Shown here: positions 43,471 through 52,379 of the stretch, in pieces
How the letters are laid out: each line of letters opens with the position of its first letter
How positions within the stretch are numbered: position 1 is the first letter of the stretch
From: UBA6016 sp964568395
GTDB taxonomy: Bacteria > Campylobacterota > Campylobacteria > Campylobacterales > UBA6016
NCBI GenBank assembly: GCA_964568395.1
Contig: CAZMPN010000004.1
Coordinates: 1-64,000 of the forward strand
DNA length: 64,000 nucleotides
Direction: 5' to 3'
The notes under the pieces: generated by a model
Told to the model about the DNA's origin: nothing
The model's input: only the letters and a program-made list of their open reading frames with translations
The model's database searches: none
Made by a program: the position numbers and the translations under genes

Positions 43471-45690
43471 TTGGCTGAAGCTACGCCTAAAAACCTTCTT
43501 CAAAGAGCTATTCCGGCGCTAAAGCTTATCGCAAAAGCGAAGCAGCTAACGATTGTTCTGCTTGTCGTCGCCATTATGGCGATTATTATCGTCCCGCTCC
43601 CGACCGTCGTACTTGATTTTTTCTTGACCGTCTCGATCGCTATGGCGGTACTTATGATACTAATAGCGTTTTATACGCCGCGTCCTACGGATCTTACGAC
43701 TTTTCCTACCCTGCTTTTGATAGTTACCCTATATAGACTCGCGCTAAACGTCGCTACGACGAGGATGATCTTATCGGAGGGGCATAATGGCCCGGAGGCT
43801 GTCAGCCATATAGTCGCGGCGTTCGGGAATTTCGTCGTCGGCGGTAACTTCGTCATAGGCACCATAGTATTTACTATCTTGGTGCTTATAAACTTCATGG
43901 TTATCACGAAGGGTTCCGGCAGGGTTGCCGAAGTTGCGGCGAGGTTCACGCTCGATGCGATGCCGGGTAAGCAGATGGCGATAGACGCCGACCTCAATGC
44001 CGGGATGATAGACGAGCCGGAAGCCAGAAAAAGGCGTCAAGAGATTGTCGGCGAGGCAAACTTCTATGGAGCCATGGACGGTGCCAGCAAGTTTATAAGC
44101 GGCGACGCCGTGGCCGGTATTATTATTACCGTCGTAAACATTATCGGCGGATTTCTGATCGGTGTTTTCCAGCATGATTTGACGGTAAAGGCCAGCGCTT
44201 CCACGTATACGATCCTGACTATAGGGGACGGTCTGGTGGCGCAGCTGCCGGCCCTTATCATATCTACGTCGGTCGGTATCATCATAACCAGGGCTACAAA
44301 AGCAGACTCCGAGAGCGCCGTGTTTACGGAAAATATCGTAGACCAGCTGATGCAAGATTACAAAGTCCTTCTTATAGTCGGCTCAATATTGATGATGTTC
44401 GCCATGATACCGGGATTGCCTACTTTTTCTTTGGGGTTTGTGGGGCTTTGCTTTTTGGGGCTTGGATATATGATGCTCAAAGAGAAGCATCCGGAGGTTA
44501 TCGATAAAATCAAAAAAAGCTCAAAAAAACCTCAGGCAAAAGCCGAGGAAGAGCTGGATATGGCCGCAGCTGCCGAGGCGCATAAGGCTACCGCCGCCAT
44601 GAAGCCGCAAAAAAGCGCCGAAGAGATAAGAAAAGAGGAAGAAGAGGCTCTCGAGGATATATTAAAAGTAGAGCTCTTGGAGCTAAACGTAGGATACGGA
44701 CTCATCAGGCTTGCGGACGCGAACCAGGGCGGGGACCTTTTGGAGCGCATCAGGGGTATGAGGCGAAAAATTGCTCTTGATTACGGTTTTGTTATGCCTC
44801 AGGTAAGGATAAGGGATAACCTACAGCTGCCGTCCAATAGTTATGAGGTAATGCTAAAAGGCGTTCCTATAGGTTCCGGGGAGATATATCCGGAGAAGTT
44901 CCTTGCCATGAACAGCGGTCTGGTAACGGAAGAGATAGCGGGTATCGCCACCAAGGAGCCAGCATTCGGACTGGACGCCATATGGGTTGAGCCGGAAGAG
45001 AAAGAGGACGCTCTCATGAAAGGGTATACGGTAGTTGATCCTTCTACGGTGGTGGCTACGCATATGTCTGAGCTCGTTAAAAAGCATGCGGAAGAGCTTT
45101 TGACGCGTCAGGATGTTCTAAATTTGATAGAAAAGCTCAAAAAAGATTATCCGGCCGTCGTGGACGACTGCCTCAAAGTCGCATCCATCGGAACGATGCA
45201 AAGAGTGCTTAAGCAGCTTCTGCATGAGAAGATTCCTATTAAAGATATGCTGACCATCATGGAATCGGTATCGGATACCGCGGAGTATACGAAAAGCGTG
45301 GAGGTGTTGGTAGAGCAAGTCCGCGCTAGGCTTTCCAGGGTCATTACCGGACTATACAAGTCCGATGACGGCACGTTGAAGCTGCTGACTTTTAACAATG
45401 AAACGGAGCAGAGGCTTTTGGATAAGACGAGAGACCAAAACGGAGCCAGAAGCTTCCTTTTGAACGTTGGCGAGATAAACGCGCTCGTAAACGACGTCAG
45501 TGACGCCGCAAAATCCGTGCTTGAAAGAGGCGTGGCCCCTGTCATAATAGTCGTCGAACCGATGATACGAAAATCGCTTTCCGAGATATTCGAGAGGTTT
45601 GGTCTCGATATAGTGGTTCTCAGTCACGCCGAGATAGAGCCTACGGCGAAATTCGAAGTGCTCGGCAGCGTAGCCGTTAACTTCCCATAA
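43471..45690 (+). CDS. flhA: Flagellar export apparatus protein FlhA
   Basis: 739 residues: about eight N-terminal membrane helices, the FHIPEP-type cytoplasmic loop (GSGRVAEVAARFTLDAMPGK; landmark DAMPGKQMAIDADLNAG), a charged linker (about 355-395) and the C-terminal domain that docks export chaperones. It forms the nonameric ring of the flagellar type III export gate. The start is TTG with AAGG upstream, directly after the Rrf2 gene. Confidence 0.96.
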   Translation: MAEATPKNLLQRAIPALKLIAKAKQLTIVLLVVAIMAIIIVPLPTVVLDFFLTVSIAMAVLMILIAFYTPRPTDLTTFPTLLLIVTLYRLALNVATTRMILSEGHNGPEAVSHIVAAFGNFVVGGNFVIGTIVFTILVLINFMVITKGSGRVAEVAARFTLDAMPGKQMAIDADLNAGMIDEPEARKRRQEIVGEANFYGAMDGASKFISGDAVAGIIITVVNIIGGFLIGVFQHDLTVKASASTYTILTIGDGLVAQLPALIISTSVGIIITRATKADSESAVFTENIVDQLMQDYKVLLIVGSILMMFAMIPGLPTFSLGFVGLCFLGLGYMMLKEKHPEVIDKIKKSSKKPQAKAEEELDMAAAAEAHKATAAMKPQKSAEEIRKEEEEALEDILKVELLELNVGYGLIRLADANQGGDLLERIRGMRRKIALDYGFVMPQVRIRDNLQLPSNSYEVMLKGVPIGSGEIYPEKFLAMNSGLVTEEIAGIATKEPAFGLDAIWVEPEEKEDALMKGYTVVDPSTVVATHMSELVKKHAEELLTRQDVLNLIEKLKKDYPAVVDDCLKVASIGTMQRVLKQLLHEKIPIKDMLTIMESVSDTAEYTKSVEVLVEQVRARLSRVITGLYKSDDGTLKLLTFNNETEQRLLDKTRDQNGARSFLLNVGEINALVNDVSDAAKSVLERGVAPVIIVVEPMIRKSLSEIFERFGLDIVVLSHAEIEPTAKFEVLGSVAVNFP

Positions 45691-45699
45691 GGTGTTTGT

Positions 45700-46404
45700 T
45701 TGAAGATAAAAATGGCTGAACTCGTAGAGAGAACAGGGGTTCCAAAATCTACGATTTTATACTACATCAAAGAGGGTTTGCTGCCGCAACCCCAAAAAAT
45801 CAAGCAAAACGTCTGCCTTTATGACGTCGAATACGTAGAGAGAATAAAATTCATAAAGTTTTTGCAAAACAGCTATGGAAAAAGTATTTCCGAGCTAAAA
45901 GCCGCCGTCTGCTCTCACGGGTACGACTTCTCACAGGGTTCGGATATTCTTATAGAGTTTTTGGAGAAGCTCTCCGGCGCCTCCGCCGATTCGTCGAAGA
46001 TGGGGATAAAAGAGCTGTCCAAAAAAATAGGGGTAGATGAGGCTCTAATATCGCAGCTAGTCGATAAGAAAATCGTCATTCCTATTATGGAGGGGGTCTT
46101 CGACGATAAGGATGCGGAGATGATACTCCTTTATGACAGGCTAATCAATGCCGGCTGGAGCATAGAGTTTTTTGAGAAATACGCTCAAATCGCCGCAGAG
46201 CTTGCGCGCTACAGTACTCAAAAGGTGCTAGAGATGAAAAAAAAGCTGAAAGAGGACGGCGACGTAAACAACGAAATGCACCATCTCATGTTCGAGGTGC
46301 CGCTAAGCGTCCAGCCTTACATTATAAACAGGCTCGGGATGAAGGAGCACAAGAGGATGACGCAGGAGCAAGAGGGCAAAATTTGCGATAAAAAAAGTAA
46401 ATAA
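45700..46404 (+). CDS. MerR-like DNA-binding protein
   Basis: 234 residues. The N-terminus is a MerR-type winged helix (MAELVERTGVPKSTILYYIKEGLLP) with the usual following YDVEYVERIKFIKFLQ; a second helix-turn-helix-like stretch (GIKELSKKIGVDEALISQLVDKK) lies at about residues 104-126. The tail is helical and charged, with no metal-binding cysteines in MerR positions. TTG start with AAGG seven bases upstream; ATG 45712 is an alternative. It directly follows flhA. Confidence 0.72.
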   Translation: MKIKMAELVERTGVPKSTILYYIKEGLLPQPQKIKQNVCLYDVEYVERIKFIKFLQNSYGKSISELKAAVCSHGYDFSQGSDILIEFLEKLSGASADSSKMGIKELSKKIGVDEALISQLVDKKIVIPIMEGVFDDKDAEMILLYDRLINAGWSIEFFEKYAQIAAELARYSTQKVLEMKKKLKEDGDVNNEMHHLMFEVPLSVQPYIINRLGMKEHKRMTQEQEGKICDKKSK

Positions 46405-46443
46405 AAATTTTTCCTTTAAAGTTGACAAAAAAGATAAAGATAC

Positions 46444-46472
46444 TTGACAAATAAATTTTATTCGTATAGAAT
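46444..46472 (+). promoter_or_regulatory. Sigma-70-type promoter of the small cytochrome gene
   Basis: TTGACA (46444-46449), 17 bases, TAGAAT (46467-46472), with the coding start 28 bases downstream. An overlapping TATAGA at 46465 gives a 15-base spacer. Another TTGACA lies at 46432. Confidence 0.55.
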
Positions 46473-46499
46473 TCTGAAAAATTAAATAAGGATATCTGT

Positions 46500-46829
46500 A
46501 TGAAAACTTTTATTATTTTGATATTTATGTCTATAATGTCTACAAATTTGTTTGCGATGTTTGAAGAGGGCAGGTTGTCATACAGAAAAGATTGCATGGG
46601 CTGCCACGGAGACGGTAAAAAAGGGGCGTTTATGTCGACCCAGGAAGGATGGATAGGGCTTTTTGCAAATGACGCCGCCTTGTTGAAGGAGAAGCATGCA
46701 AAAGACCCCTCTAGAAATTTTTTTGAGTCTGGCGAATTTAAGAAAAATTCAAAAAATATGCTCGATTTCCTAAAAGAGTATGCATCCGATAGCGGCAACG
46801 TAGCCGGTTGCGGCGATAGTTGCGAATAA
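46500..46829 (+). CDS. Small periplasmic c-type cytochrome-like protein
   Basis: 109 residues with a signal peptide (KTFIILIFMSIMSTNLFA) and one heme c site CMGCH (C32, C35, H36). Two further cysteines close the protein (AGCGDSCE). There is no obvious Met axial ligand in a class I context, so it may be an atypical monoheme cytochrome. It has its own promoter, and the DUF4395-like membrane protein starts 12 bases after it. Confidence 0.75.
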   Translation: MKTFIILIFMSIMSTNLFAMFEEGRLSYRKDCMGCHGDGKKGAFMSTQEGWIGLFANDAALLKEKHAKDPSRNFFESGEFKKNSKNMLDFLKEYASDSGNVAGCGDSCE

Positions 46830-46841
46830 AAGGAGTACGTT

Positions 46842-47270
46842 ATGTCGTCAAGCTGCCCTATATCAAACAGAAAAATAGACGAAAATAGCGCCAGGTTGAA
46901 CTCCGTTTTGGTCGCTGCGATATGCTCCTCGGCTCTATTTTTTGAGTTTTACGTGCTTTCTCTATTTTTGTTTGTCGACTTCGGCATCAAAAGTTTAGAC
47001 CCGGCGTATAGTCCGCTTTCAAAAGGCTCCTCTTTTTTGTTGCGCCTACTTGGAGTCTCCAAAAAAGAGATCGATTATGCGCCGAAGAGATTTGCCGCAT
47101 TCATGGGGGCTTTTCTGTTTGGGTGCTCGTTTGTATTGTGGTATTTCGGGTTTTACAAAGCGAGCGCGGCGCTACTTTGTATGATAATCTTATGCGCCGT
47201 TTTGGAGGCCGCGGTTAGTTATTGCGTAGGCTGCAAGATTTATGAGATGGTTATCTCTTTAAGGCGATAA
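46842..47270 (+). CDS. DUF4395-like membrane protein
   Basis: 142 residues with about four hydrophobic segments. The N-terminal SSSCPISNRKIDENSARLN and the C-terminal YCVGCKIYEMV fit DUF4395 proteins, whose function is unknown. The cysteine pairs near both ends may be redox active or bind metal. AAAGGAG precedes the ATG. It overlaps the 3' end of convergent cmoA by 20 bases. Confidence 0.68.
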   Translation: MSSSCPISNRKIDENSARLNSVLVAAICSSALFFEFYVLSLFLFVDFGIKSLDPAYSPLSKGSSFLLRLLGVSKKEIDYAPKRFAAFMGAFLFGCSFVLWYFGFYKASAALLCMIILCAVLEAAVSYCVGCKIYEMVISLRR

Positions 47271-47961
47271 AGAGCGCAAAATTGCACCATCTGAACAAAA
47301 GTTCCACATGCTCGAAGCCGGCCTTTTTGCAAAGAGTTTTATTCTCCTCTTCGCTGTAAGGCACCAAAACGTTTTCGAGCGCCTCTCTTTTTCTCATTAT
47401 CTCCAGTTCCGAGTAGCCCCTCTCTTTTTTGTACCCATGGTAGGCGTCTATCAAAAACTTGTTAAGCCCCTTGTCTTCGCTGATGAGCTTCTCCGCGAAC
47501 AAGAACACCCCGCCGTTTTCAAGCGAGTCGTATATCTTTTGCACCAGCTCCTCCCGAATAATCGGTCTTATAAACTGTAGCGTGAAGTTGGCCACGAATG
47601 CTTTTGATTTCGGCAACTCAGAGCTTACGGCATCGATATTCAAAAATTTTATGTCCGCCTCAAAAGCGGCCGCTTTTTTTGCGGCTTGGCGCAGCATATG
47701 CTCGGAGTCGTCTATGCCTATTAGGCTTATGTTGCTCTCTTTTACCTTCGGATACAAGGAGATTAGCAGATTTGCCGTCGAGCAGCCGATATCTGTTATG
47801 GCCCCTTCTTTGACGTACTCCAAAAGCGCCTTTTGGGTCAGGTCGAGTATGTTTTCATATCCCGGAATGGAGCGCGAAATCATGTCGTCGAAGACCCCGG
47901 CTACCTCTTCGTTAAACTCGAACTGTCTCTCGATAGGTTTTTTAAAAATATCGTCTTGCAA
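47251..47961 (-). CDS. cmoA: Carboxy-S-adenosyl-L-methionine synthase
   Basis: Makes Cx-SAM from SAM and prephenate for wobble uridine modification (cmo5U) with CmoB. Motifs DDMISRSIPGYENIL, TDIGCSTANLL, NFTLQFIRP and GYSELEIMRKREALENVL match CmoA closely. I take the TTG at 47961 after AAGGAATAAAT (236 residues, family length); longer frames run into the promoter region. No cmoB is nearby. Confidence 0.9.
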   Translation of the reverse strand: MQDDIFKKPIERQFEFNEEVAGVFDDMISRSIPGYENILDLTQKALLEYVKEGAITDIGCSTANLLISLYPKVKESNISLIGIDDSEHMLRQAAKKAAAFEADIKFLNIDAVSSELPKSKAFVANFTLQFIRPIIREELVQKIYDSLENGGVFLFAEKLISEDKGLNKFLIDAYHGYKKERGYSELEIMRKREALENVLVPYSEEENKTLCKKAGFEHVELLFRWCNFALFIALKR

Positions 47962-48037
47962 ATTTATTCCTTGTATAACGGGCGATTGGTATAATATATC
48001 AAGAATTTTAGCGAAAAAATGGATAGGAGTTCTTTGT

Positions 48038-48973
48038 ATGGGAGATTCTAGGGCTGTTTTGGCGCTCAATGAAGTCAAGAGCAAGCTTGTGCTTGTAGCC
48101 TTCTTTGCGCTTTACTGCATTATAGGCCTGCTGGTCGATAACATAATTTACAATATGCCGTCTCTGTCGTACGGATTTTATATGCTGCTGACGTTTCAAG
48201 TATTTCCGATAGCCACTATCGGGATGGCGGCATTCGGGGTCGTATCTGTTTTCGTTACGTATTCGATGTACGACAAGATAATGCTTTACGGACATGAATA
48301 TAAAGAGATAACGCCAAAGAGCGCAGTGGGATTTGAGCGAAAGTTCTACGATATGATAGGCGCTCTAGCGCACAAAGGCGGTCTTTCGTATATGCCGAGA
48401 GTATATATCATAGAGGCCGACTATATGAACGCCTTTGCGAGCGGGTTTAGCCAAAAATCGGCGATGGTCGCGATCACTACGGCGCTCATAAACAGACTAA
48501 ACGAAGACGAGATAGAGGCGGTAATGGCGCACGAGATAAGCCATATAAGGCACGGCGACATTAAGCTGACGCTGCTGATTTCGGTGCTTGCGAACGTCAT
48601 GCTGTTCGTAGTGAATATCGGCGTAATGTTTTTTGGCGGCTCCAGGGATTCGGCCGGAGCCAGGGCGGCAAAGATGATACTCTTCGTGCTCCAATTTGTG
48701 CTGCCGCTTATTACCGGGGTTTTGTCGATGTTTCTTAGCCGTACGAGAGAGTATATGGCCGATGCCGGCTCCGTCGAAATTACGGGGGACAAGAAGGCGA
48801 TGGCCAACGCTCTTATTAAGATACACAACAACTATGCCGACGAACCTCGCGAGGATGAAGGCGCAGAGTTTAGAAGGGCGGCATATATTTACGAACCAAA
48901 ATCGTTCGCATCGTTGTTTTCTACTCATCCAAGCTTGCAAGATAGATTAAGAGCGCTCGGTTTTGAGGCATAG
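48038..48973 (+). CDS. htpX: M48-family membrane zinc protease HtpX
   Basis: Inner-membrane protease for membrane protein quality control. The 311 residues have two N-terminal helices, the zinc site HEISH (in AVMAHEISHIRHGD), two more helices and the third-ligand region SRTREYMADAGSVEI, ending in STHPSLQDRLRAL. The ATG at 48038 follows TAGGAG; a much longer in-frame start would run antisense through cmoA. TATAAT lies at 47990-47995. Confidence 0.92.
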   Translation: MGDSRAVLALNEVKSKLVLVAFFALYCIIGLLVDNIIYNMPSLSYGFYMLLTFQVFPIATIGMAAFGVVSVFVTYSMYDKIMLYGHEYKEITPKSAVGFERKFYDMIGALAHKGGLSYMPRVYIIEADYMNAFASGFSQKSAMVAITTALINRLNEDEIEAVMAHEISHIRHGDIKLTLLISVLANVMLFVVNIGVMFFGGSRDSAGARAAKMILFVLQFVLPLITGVLSMFLSRTREYMADAGSVEITGDKKAMANALIKIHNNYADEPREDEGAEFRRAAYIYEPKSFASLFSTHPSLQDRLRALGFEA

Positions 48974-49538
48974 CAGGCTCATAGCCATAGGCTCTTCGAC
49001 CGGAGGGCCAGGGCATATACAAAAAATATTGTCGGCGATTCCTAGCGATTTCAAGGCCTCGATCATCATAGGGCAGCATATAAACTCCATTTTTCTCGAC
49101 AGCATCGTAGAGAGTCTGAATTCGTTTTGCAGGATTCCGGTTTATGTCGGCAAGGACAATCTGGTTATAGAGTCGCCATCCGTCGTATTCGCGAAAGGCG
49201 CCGGAATAAACGAGGTGCGGTACGAGGGCGGCGTATACCGTCTTAAGATATTGGATACTGTAAGCGACGACTATTCGCCGTCGATAAACAGGCTATTTTT
49301 TTCGATGGCCATGCTCCCGGATGTATCCAATATCATGGCCGCCGTTTTGACCGGAATAGGCGACGACGGCGCCAGGGGGCTTTTGGAGCTCAAAAAAGCC
49401 GGAGCGTATACTATCGCGGAGAGCGAACAGACCTCCGTCGTGTACGGGATGCCTAGGGCCGCTTATGAAATGGGGGCGGCGAGAGAGGTTTTGGATCTGG
49501 AGAAGATAGTCGAAAAAATTTTAGAATTTGGCAGGTAG
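48963..49538 (+). CDS. CheB-type protein-glutamate methylesterase without receiver domain
   Basis: 191 residues forming only the esterase domain: Ser in AIGSSTGGPGH (S11/S12), His in IIIGQHI (H39) and Asp in LTGIGDDGARGL. It removes methyl groups from chemoreceptors. Absence of the receiver is, as I recall, normal in Campylobacter, so activity would not be CheA-controlled by phosphorylation. TTG start overlapping the htpX end; cheR follows three bases after the stop. Confidence 0.88.
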   Translation: MRHSRLIAIGSSTGGPGHIQKILSAIPSDFKASIIIGQHINSIFLDSIVESLNSFCRIPVYVGKDNLVIESPSVVFAKGAGINEVRYEGGVYRLKILDTVSDDYSPSINRLFFSMAMLPDVSNIMAAVLTGIGDDGARGLLELKKAGAYTIAESEQTSVVYGMPRAAYEMGAAREVLDLEKIVEKILEFGR

Positions 49539-49541
49539 AAA

Positions 49542-50318
49542 ATGTATAGTCCGCATCACGAGCCCATCTTGGAGTACTTCTACGATAAAACCGGTATCCA
49601 TTTCGATGAGAAAAAGGATGTCGTAGCCCACAAGATAAACAGTTTTTATAAATCAAAAAGCTATCACGACGAAAATTCGTTTTTGGAAGGACTAAAGAGG
49701 GATGGCGCTCTTTGGCAGGAGTTCGTAAACCTATTGACAGTTAACGAGACATACTTCTACCGCGAAACAAAACAGGTTGAGCTTTTAGCCTCGATGGCGA
49801 AGGATATGCGCAGTTTCGATATTTTGTGCGCCCCGAGTTCCAGCGGAGAGGAGCCGTACACTATCCTTATGATACTCGCCGAAGCCGGGCTTTTGGGCAG
49901 GGTAGGTAGGCTGGTCGGAATAGATATAAATAGCGACGTTATAGAAAGAGCCAAAGAGGGAATATACTCCAAAAGAAGCCTGCATAGGACGCCGCCGGAA
50001 GTTGCGTCGAGGTATTTCAGGGAAGACGAGGAAAATAGGTACGCGATAGTAAACGACCTAAAAAGAATAGCCGACTTCAGGGTTATGAATATTTTTGACC
50101 ACGACATAAAGAGGCTTGGGCAGTTTGACTTCGTGTTTTCGAGGAATATGATTATATATTTCGACAAGGAGAGCAGGCTTGAAGCCGAAAAAGCGCTAGT
50201 AAGCCTCTTGAAGCCGGGCGGTATACTATTTTTGGGGCATGCTGATATCGTGCAAAATAGCTTTAATCTCAAAAAAACGGTCGTCGGCGGCATAGTCTAT
50301 TATAAAAAAGAGCAGTAG
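49542..50318 (+). CDS. cheR: Chemotaxis protein methyltransferase CheR
   Basis: 258 residues: N-terminal helical domain and SAM-dependent methyltransferase domain with LLTVNETYFYRE, APSSSGEEPYTILMIL and NMIIYFDKESRLEAEKALV (core RNMIIYF). It methylates chemoreceptor glutamates and pairs with the adjacent CheB-like esterase. No TPR extension. Its stop overlaps the GTG start of the EamA transporter. Confidence 0.92.
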   Translation: MYSPHHEPILEYFYDKTGIHFDEKKDVVAHKINSFYKSKSYHDENSFLEGLKRDGALWQEFVNLLTVNETYFYRETKQVELLASMAKDMRSFDILCAPSSSGEEPYTILMILAEAGLLGRVGRLVGIDINSDVIERAKEGIYSKRSLHRTPPEVASRYFREDEENRYAIVNDLKRIADFRVMNIFDHDIKRLGQFDFVFSRNMIIYFDKESRLEAEKALVSLLKPGGILFLGHADIVQNSFNLKKTVVGGIVYYKKEQ

Positions 50319-51190
50319 TGCAAAAACTGGCCGCGTCGTTTTTTATCCTTGTGGCGTCAATTAGCTACGGCTCGCTTGGTATCGTTGCGAAGTTTGCTTA
50401 CGGCGAGGGCGTTGCTCCTACGATGCTGACTCTTTTCCAGATGCTGGCGGGGCTACTATTTTTCGCGCTGCTAAAGCCTATGAGGATATCCGGTTTTTTT
50501 AGGTTGCCTTTTAGGAGTATGCTTCTTTTGTCTATCGGCGGCCTTATGTCGGCGCTTACCGCATATTTTTACTACGACTCCATTAGGCTTTTGCCGGCAT
50601 CCGTGGCCATTATCATGCTTTTTCAGTTTGTATGGATAGGGCTCGTCTTCGAGCTTCTGCACAAAAAACGTAGGCCGACAAAAGCTGAAATCGCATCCAT
50701 CCTGCTGTGCTATGCGGGCACATATATGAGTGTCGGCGGTGATATAGCGGGTATTAGATACGATATTACGGGGCTGCTGCTAGGTTTTATCTCCGGCGCC
50801 ACGTTCGCCGCCTATATATTCTTAAGCTCCACCGTCTGTCTTGAGGAGAAGTCCGATACCAGGGCGTTTTGGATAATTTTTTCGGCTTTCGCATCCATAT
50901 CGGCGCTCACAATCGGCGATCTGAAAATCGAGAACATAGAGATTGCCGTAAAGTGGGGAGCTCTTTGCGGGGTCCTGGGCGTTTTGCTGCCGTTTTATAT
51001 ATACGCGGTCTACTCTCCAAAGATAGGCGCGGGCGCCACATCCCTAATAGGCTCCGCCGAATTGCCGTCGGCCCTTATATTGTCTGCGCTTATATTGGGA
51101 GAGGAGCTTAGCGTTTTGCAAATAGCCGGTTCCATCCTTGTAATTTTTGCCGTTTTTATCGTTTTTATATCCGAATCTAAAGCCAAATAA
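50318..51190 (+). CDS. EamA/DMT-family transporter
   Basis: 290 residues with ten predicted membrane helices in two EamA repeats (residues about 5-135 and 150-285). The family exports metabolites or drugs; the substrate cannot be inferred. GTG start overlaps the cheR stop, probably simple packing rather than a functional link. Confidence 0.82.
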   Translation: MQKLAASFFILVASISYGSLGIVAKFAYGEGVAPTMLTLFQMLAGLLFFALLKPMRISGFFRLPFRSMLLLSIGGLMSALTAYFYYDSIRLLPASVAIIMLFQFVWIGLVFELLHKKRRPTKAEIASILLCYAGTYMSVGGDIAGIRYDITGLLLGFISGATFAAYIFLSSTVCLEEKSDTRAFWIIFSAFASISALTIGDLKIENIEIAVKWGALCGVLGVLLPFYIYAVYSPKIGAGATSLIGSAELPSALILSALILGEELSVLQIAGSILVIFAVFIVFISESKAK

Positions 51191-51236
51191 AGCGCTTTTG
51201 GGTTATCTTTACTAAAAAATTTTAAAGGCTCTAAAT

Positions 51237-51971
51237 ATGGAAGAAGCATTAAGCGGATTTTTTACGTCCGCTCCTTTTCTAGTTAGTTTCGTAGCGGGCG
51301 TGCTGACATTTATCAGCCCTTGCGTGTTGCCTCTTATACCGGCTTATATATCGTATATATCCGGCATGTCCGTCAAACAGCTTTCGAGCGGGAACGATGT
51401 CAGCAGACACGACAGGCTTAGAATTTTCAACTCCGCTTTGATGTTCGTCCTAGGATTTAGTATAGTATTCGTTCTTCTTGGCGCGGCTATGGCGGAACTG
51501 ATCGGCGATATATTCAACTACAAATGGATTGGCTGGATAGCTGGCGGTATTATCGTGCTTTTCGGTTTGCATATGGCCGGCCTTATCAGCATAAGGTTCC
51601 TAAACTTTGAACAAAGGGCTAATTTCGGCAACGTGAAAAGCAAATCGTTTTTTGCTCCGTTTGTGCTCGGCCTCTCTTTCGCGCTAGGATGGACCCCTTG
51701 CGTAGGCCCTATATTTGCGGCGATAGTATTCAAGGCGGCGCAAGACCCGGCAACTTCTATATGGCTTTTGATCGTGTATGCCGCCGGTCTTGCGGTACCT
51801 TTCTTGCTGACCGCCGTGCTGACAGGTTTTATGCTCGGTTTTCTGGCCAAGGTAAAAAGATATTTTAGGGCCATAGAGATAGTAGCCGGTCTTTTACTGG
51901 TGGCGCTCGGCATCGCTATAGCCACCGGAGGGGTAGGTAAGATTGCCGCATTTTTGACGGGAGCCGCATAA
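51237..51971 (+). CDS. CcdA/DsbD-like thiol transport membrane protein
   Basis: 244 residues with six membrane helices. The two conserved cysteines are in FISPCVLPLIPAYI and LGWTPCVGPIFAAI; they shuttle electrons from cytoplasmic thioredoxin to periplasmic thiols, for cytochrome c maturation or disulfide reduction. It overlaps the periplasmic thioredoxin-like gene by one base, a natural electron partner. The many CxxCH proteins in this window need such a system. Confidence 0.9.
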   Translation: MEEALSGFFTSAPFLVSFVAGVLTFISPCVLPLIPAYISYISGMSVKQLSSGNDVSRHDRLRIFNSALMFVLGFSIVFVLLGAAMAELIGDIFNYKWIGWIAGGIIVLFGLHMAGLISIRFLNFEQRANFGNVKSKSFFAPFVLGLSFALGWTPCVGPIFAAIVFKAAQDPATSIWLLIVYAAGLAVPFLLTAVLTGFMLGFLAKVKRYFRAIEIVAGLLLVALGIAIATGGVGKIAAFLTGAA

Positions 51972-52372
51972 TGCTAAAGAAAATTATTTTGGCCGTTTTG
52001 TTTTGTGCGACCGCCTCTTTTGCCGCTTCGATAAATTGGGCGCCAAACTACAAGGCTGCGGTAGAGAGGGCAAAAAAAGAGAACAAGCCTATTATGCTGA
52101 TGCTCTCCCAGCCGGCGTGTCCGGCCTGCATACAGATGAAAGAGGTCGTATTCAAAAACGACGAGATACTTGCGAACGAAATAAATAGCAACTTCATTCC
52201 CGTCGACGTCAACATACTAAAAGATGAGTGGAACAAGAAATTCAGGGCTTTTGCTACCCCGACCTTCTATTTTATAGACAAAAACGAAAACAAAATAGGC
52301 AGGCAATTTGTCGGCGGGGCAGAGGGTGCCGACTTTTTAAAGATATTAAAAGAGATTGAAAAACAGAGGTAG
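51971..52372 (+). CDS. Periplasmic thioredoxin-like protein
   Basis: 133 residues with a signal peptide (LKKIILAVLFCATASFA), active site CPAC (C50, C53) and the cis-Pro region FATPTFYFID. The fold resembles SoxW/DsbD-gamma-type proteins. Its gene overlaps that of the CcdA-like protein, which would keep it reduced. Confidence 0.86.
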   Translation: MLKKIILAVLFCATASFAASINWAPNYKAAVERAKKENKPIMLMLSQPACPACIQMKEVVFKNDEILANEINSNFIPVDVNILKDEWNKKFRAFATPTFYFIDKNENKIGRQFVGGAEGADFLKILKEIEKQR

Positions 52373-52379
52373 ATTGTAG

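Noticed and set aside
43771..44355. 194-codon minus-strand frame inside flhA
   Set aside because: It is antisense to the conserved export domain of FlhA and has no supporting features.
47459..48037. Long N-terminal extension of htpX
   Set aside because: It is antisense to cmoA and lacks membrane or protease features; the ATG at 48038 has a ribosome binding site and fits the family length.
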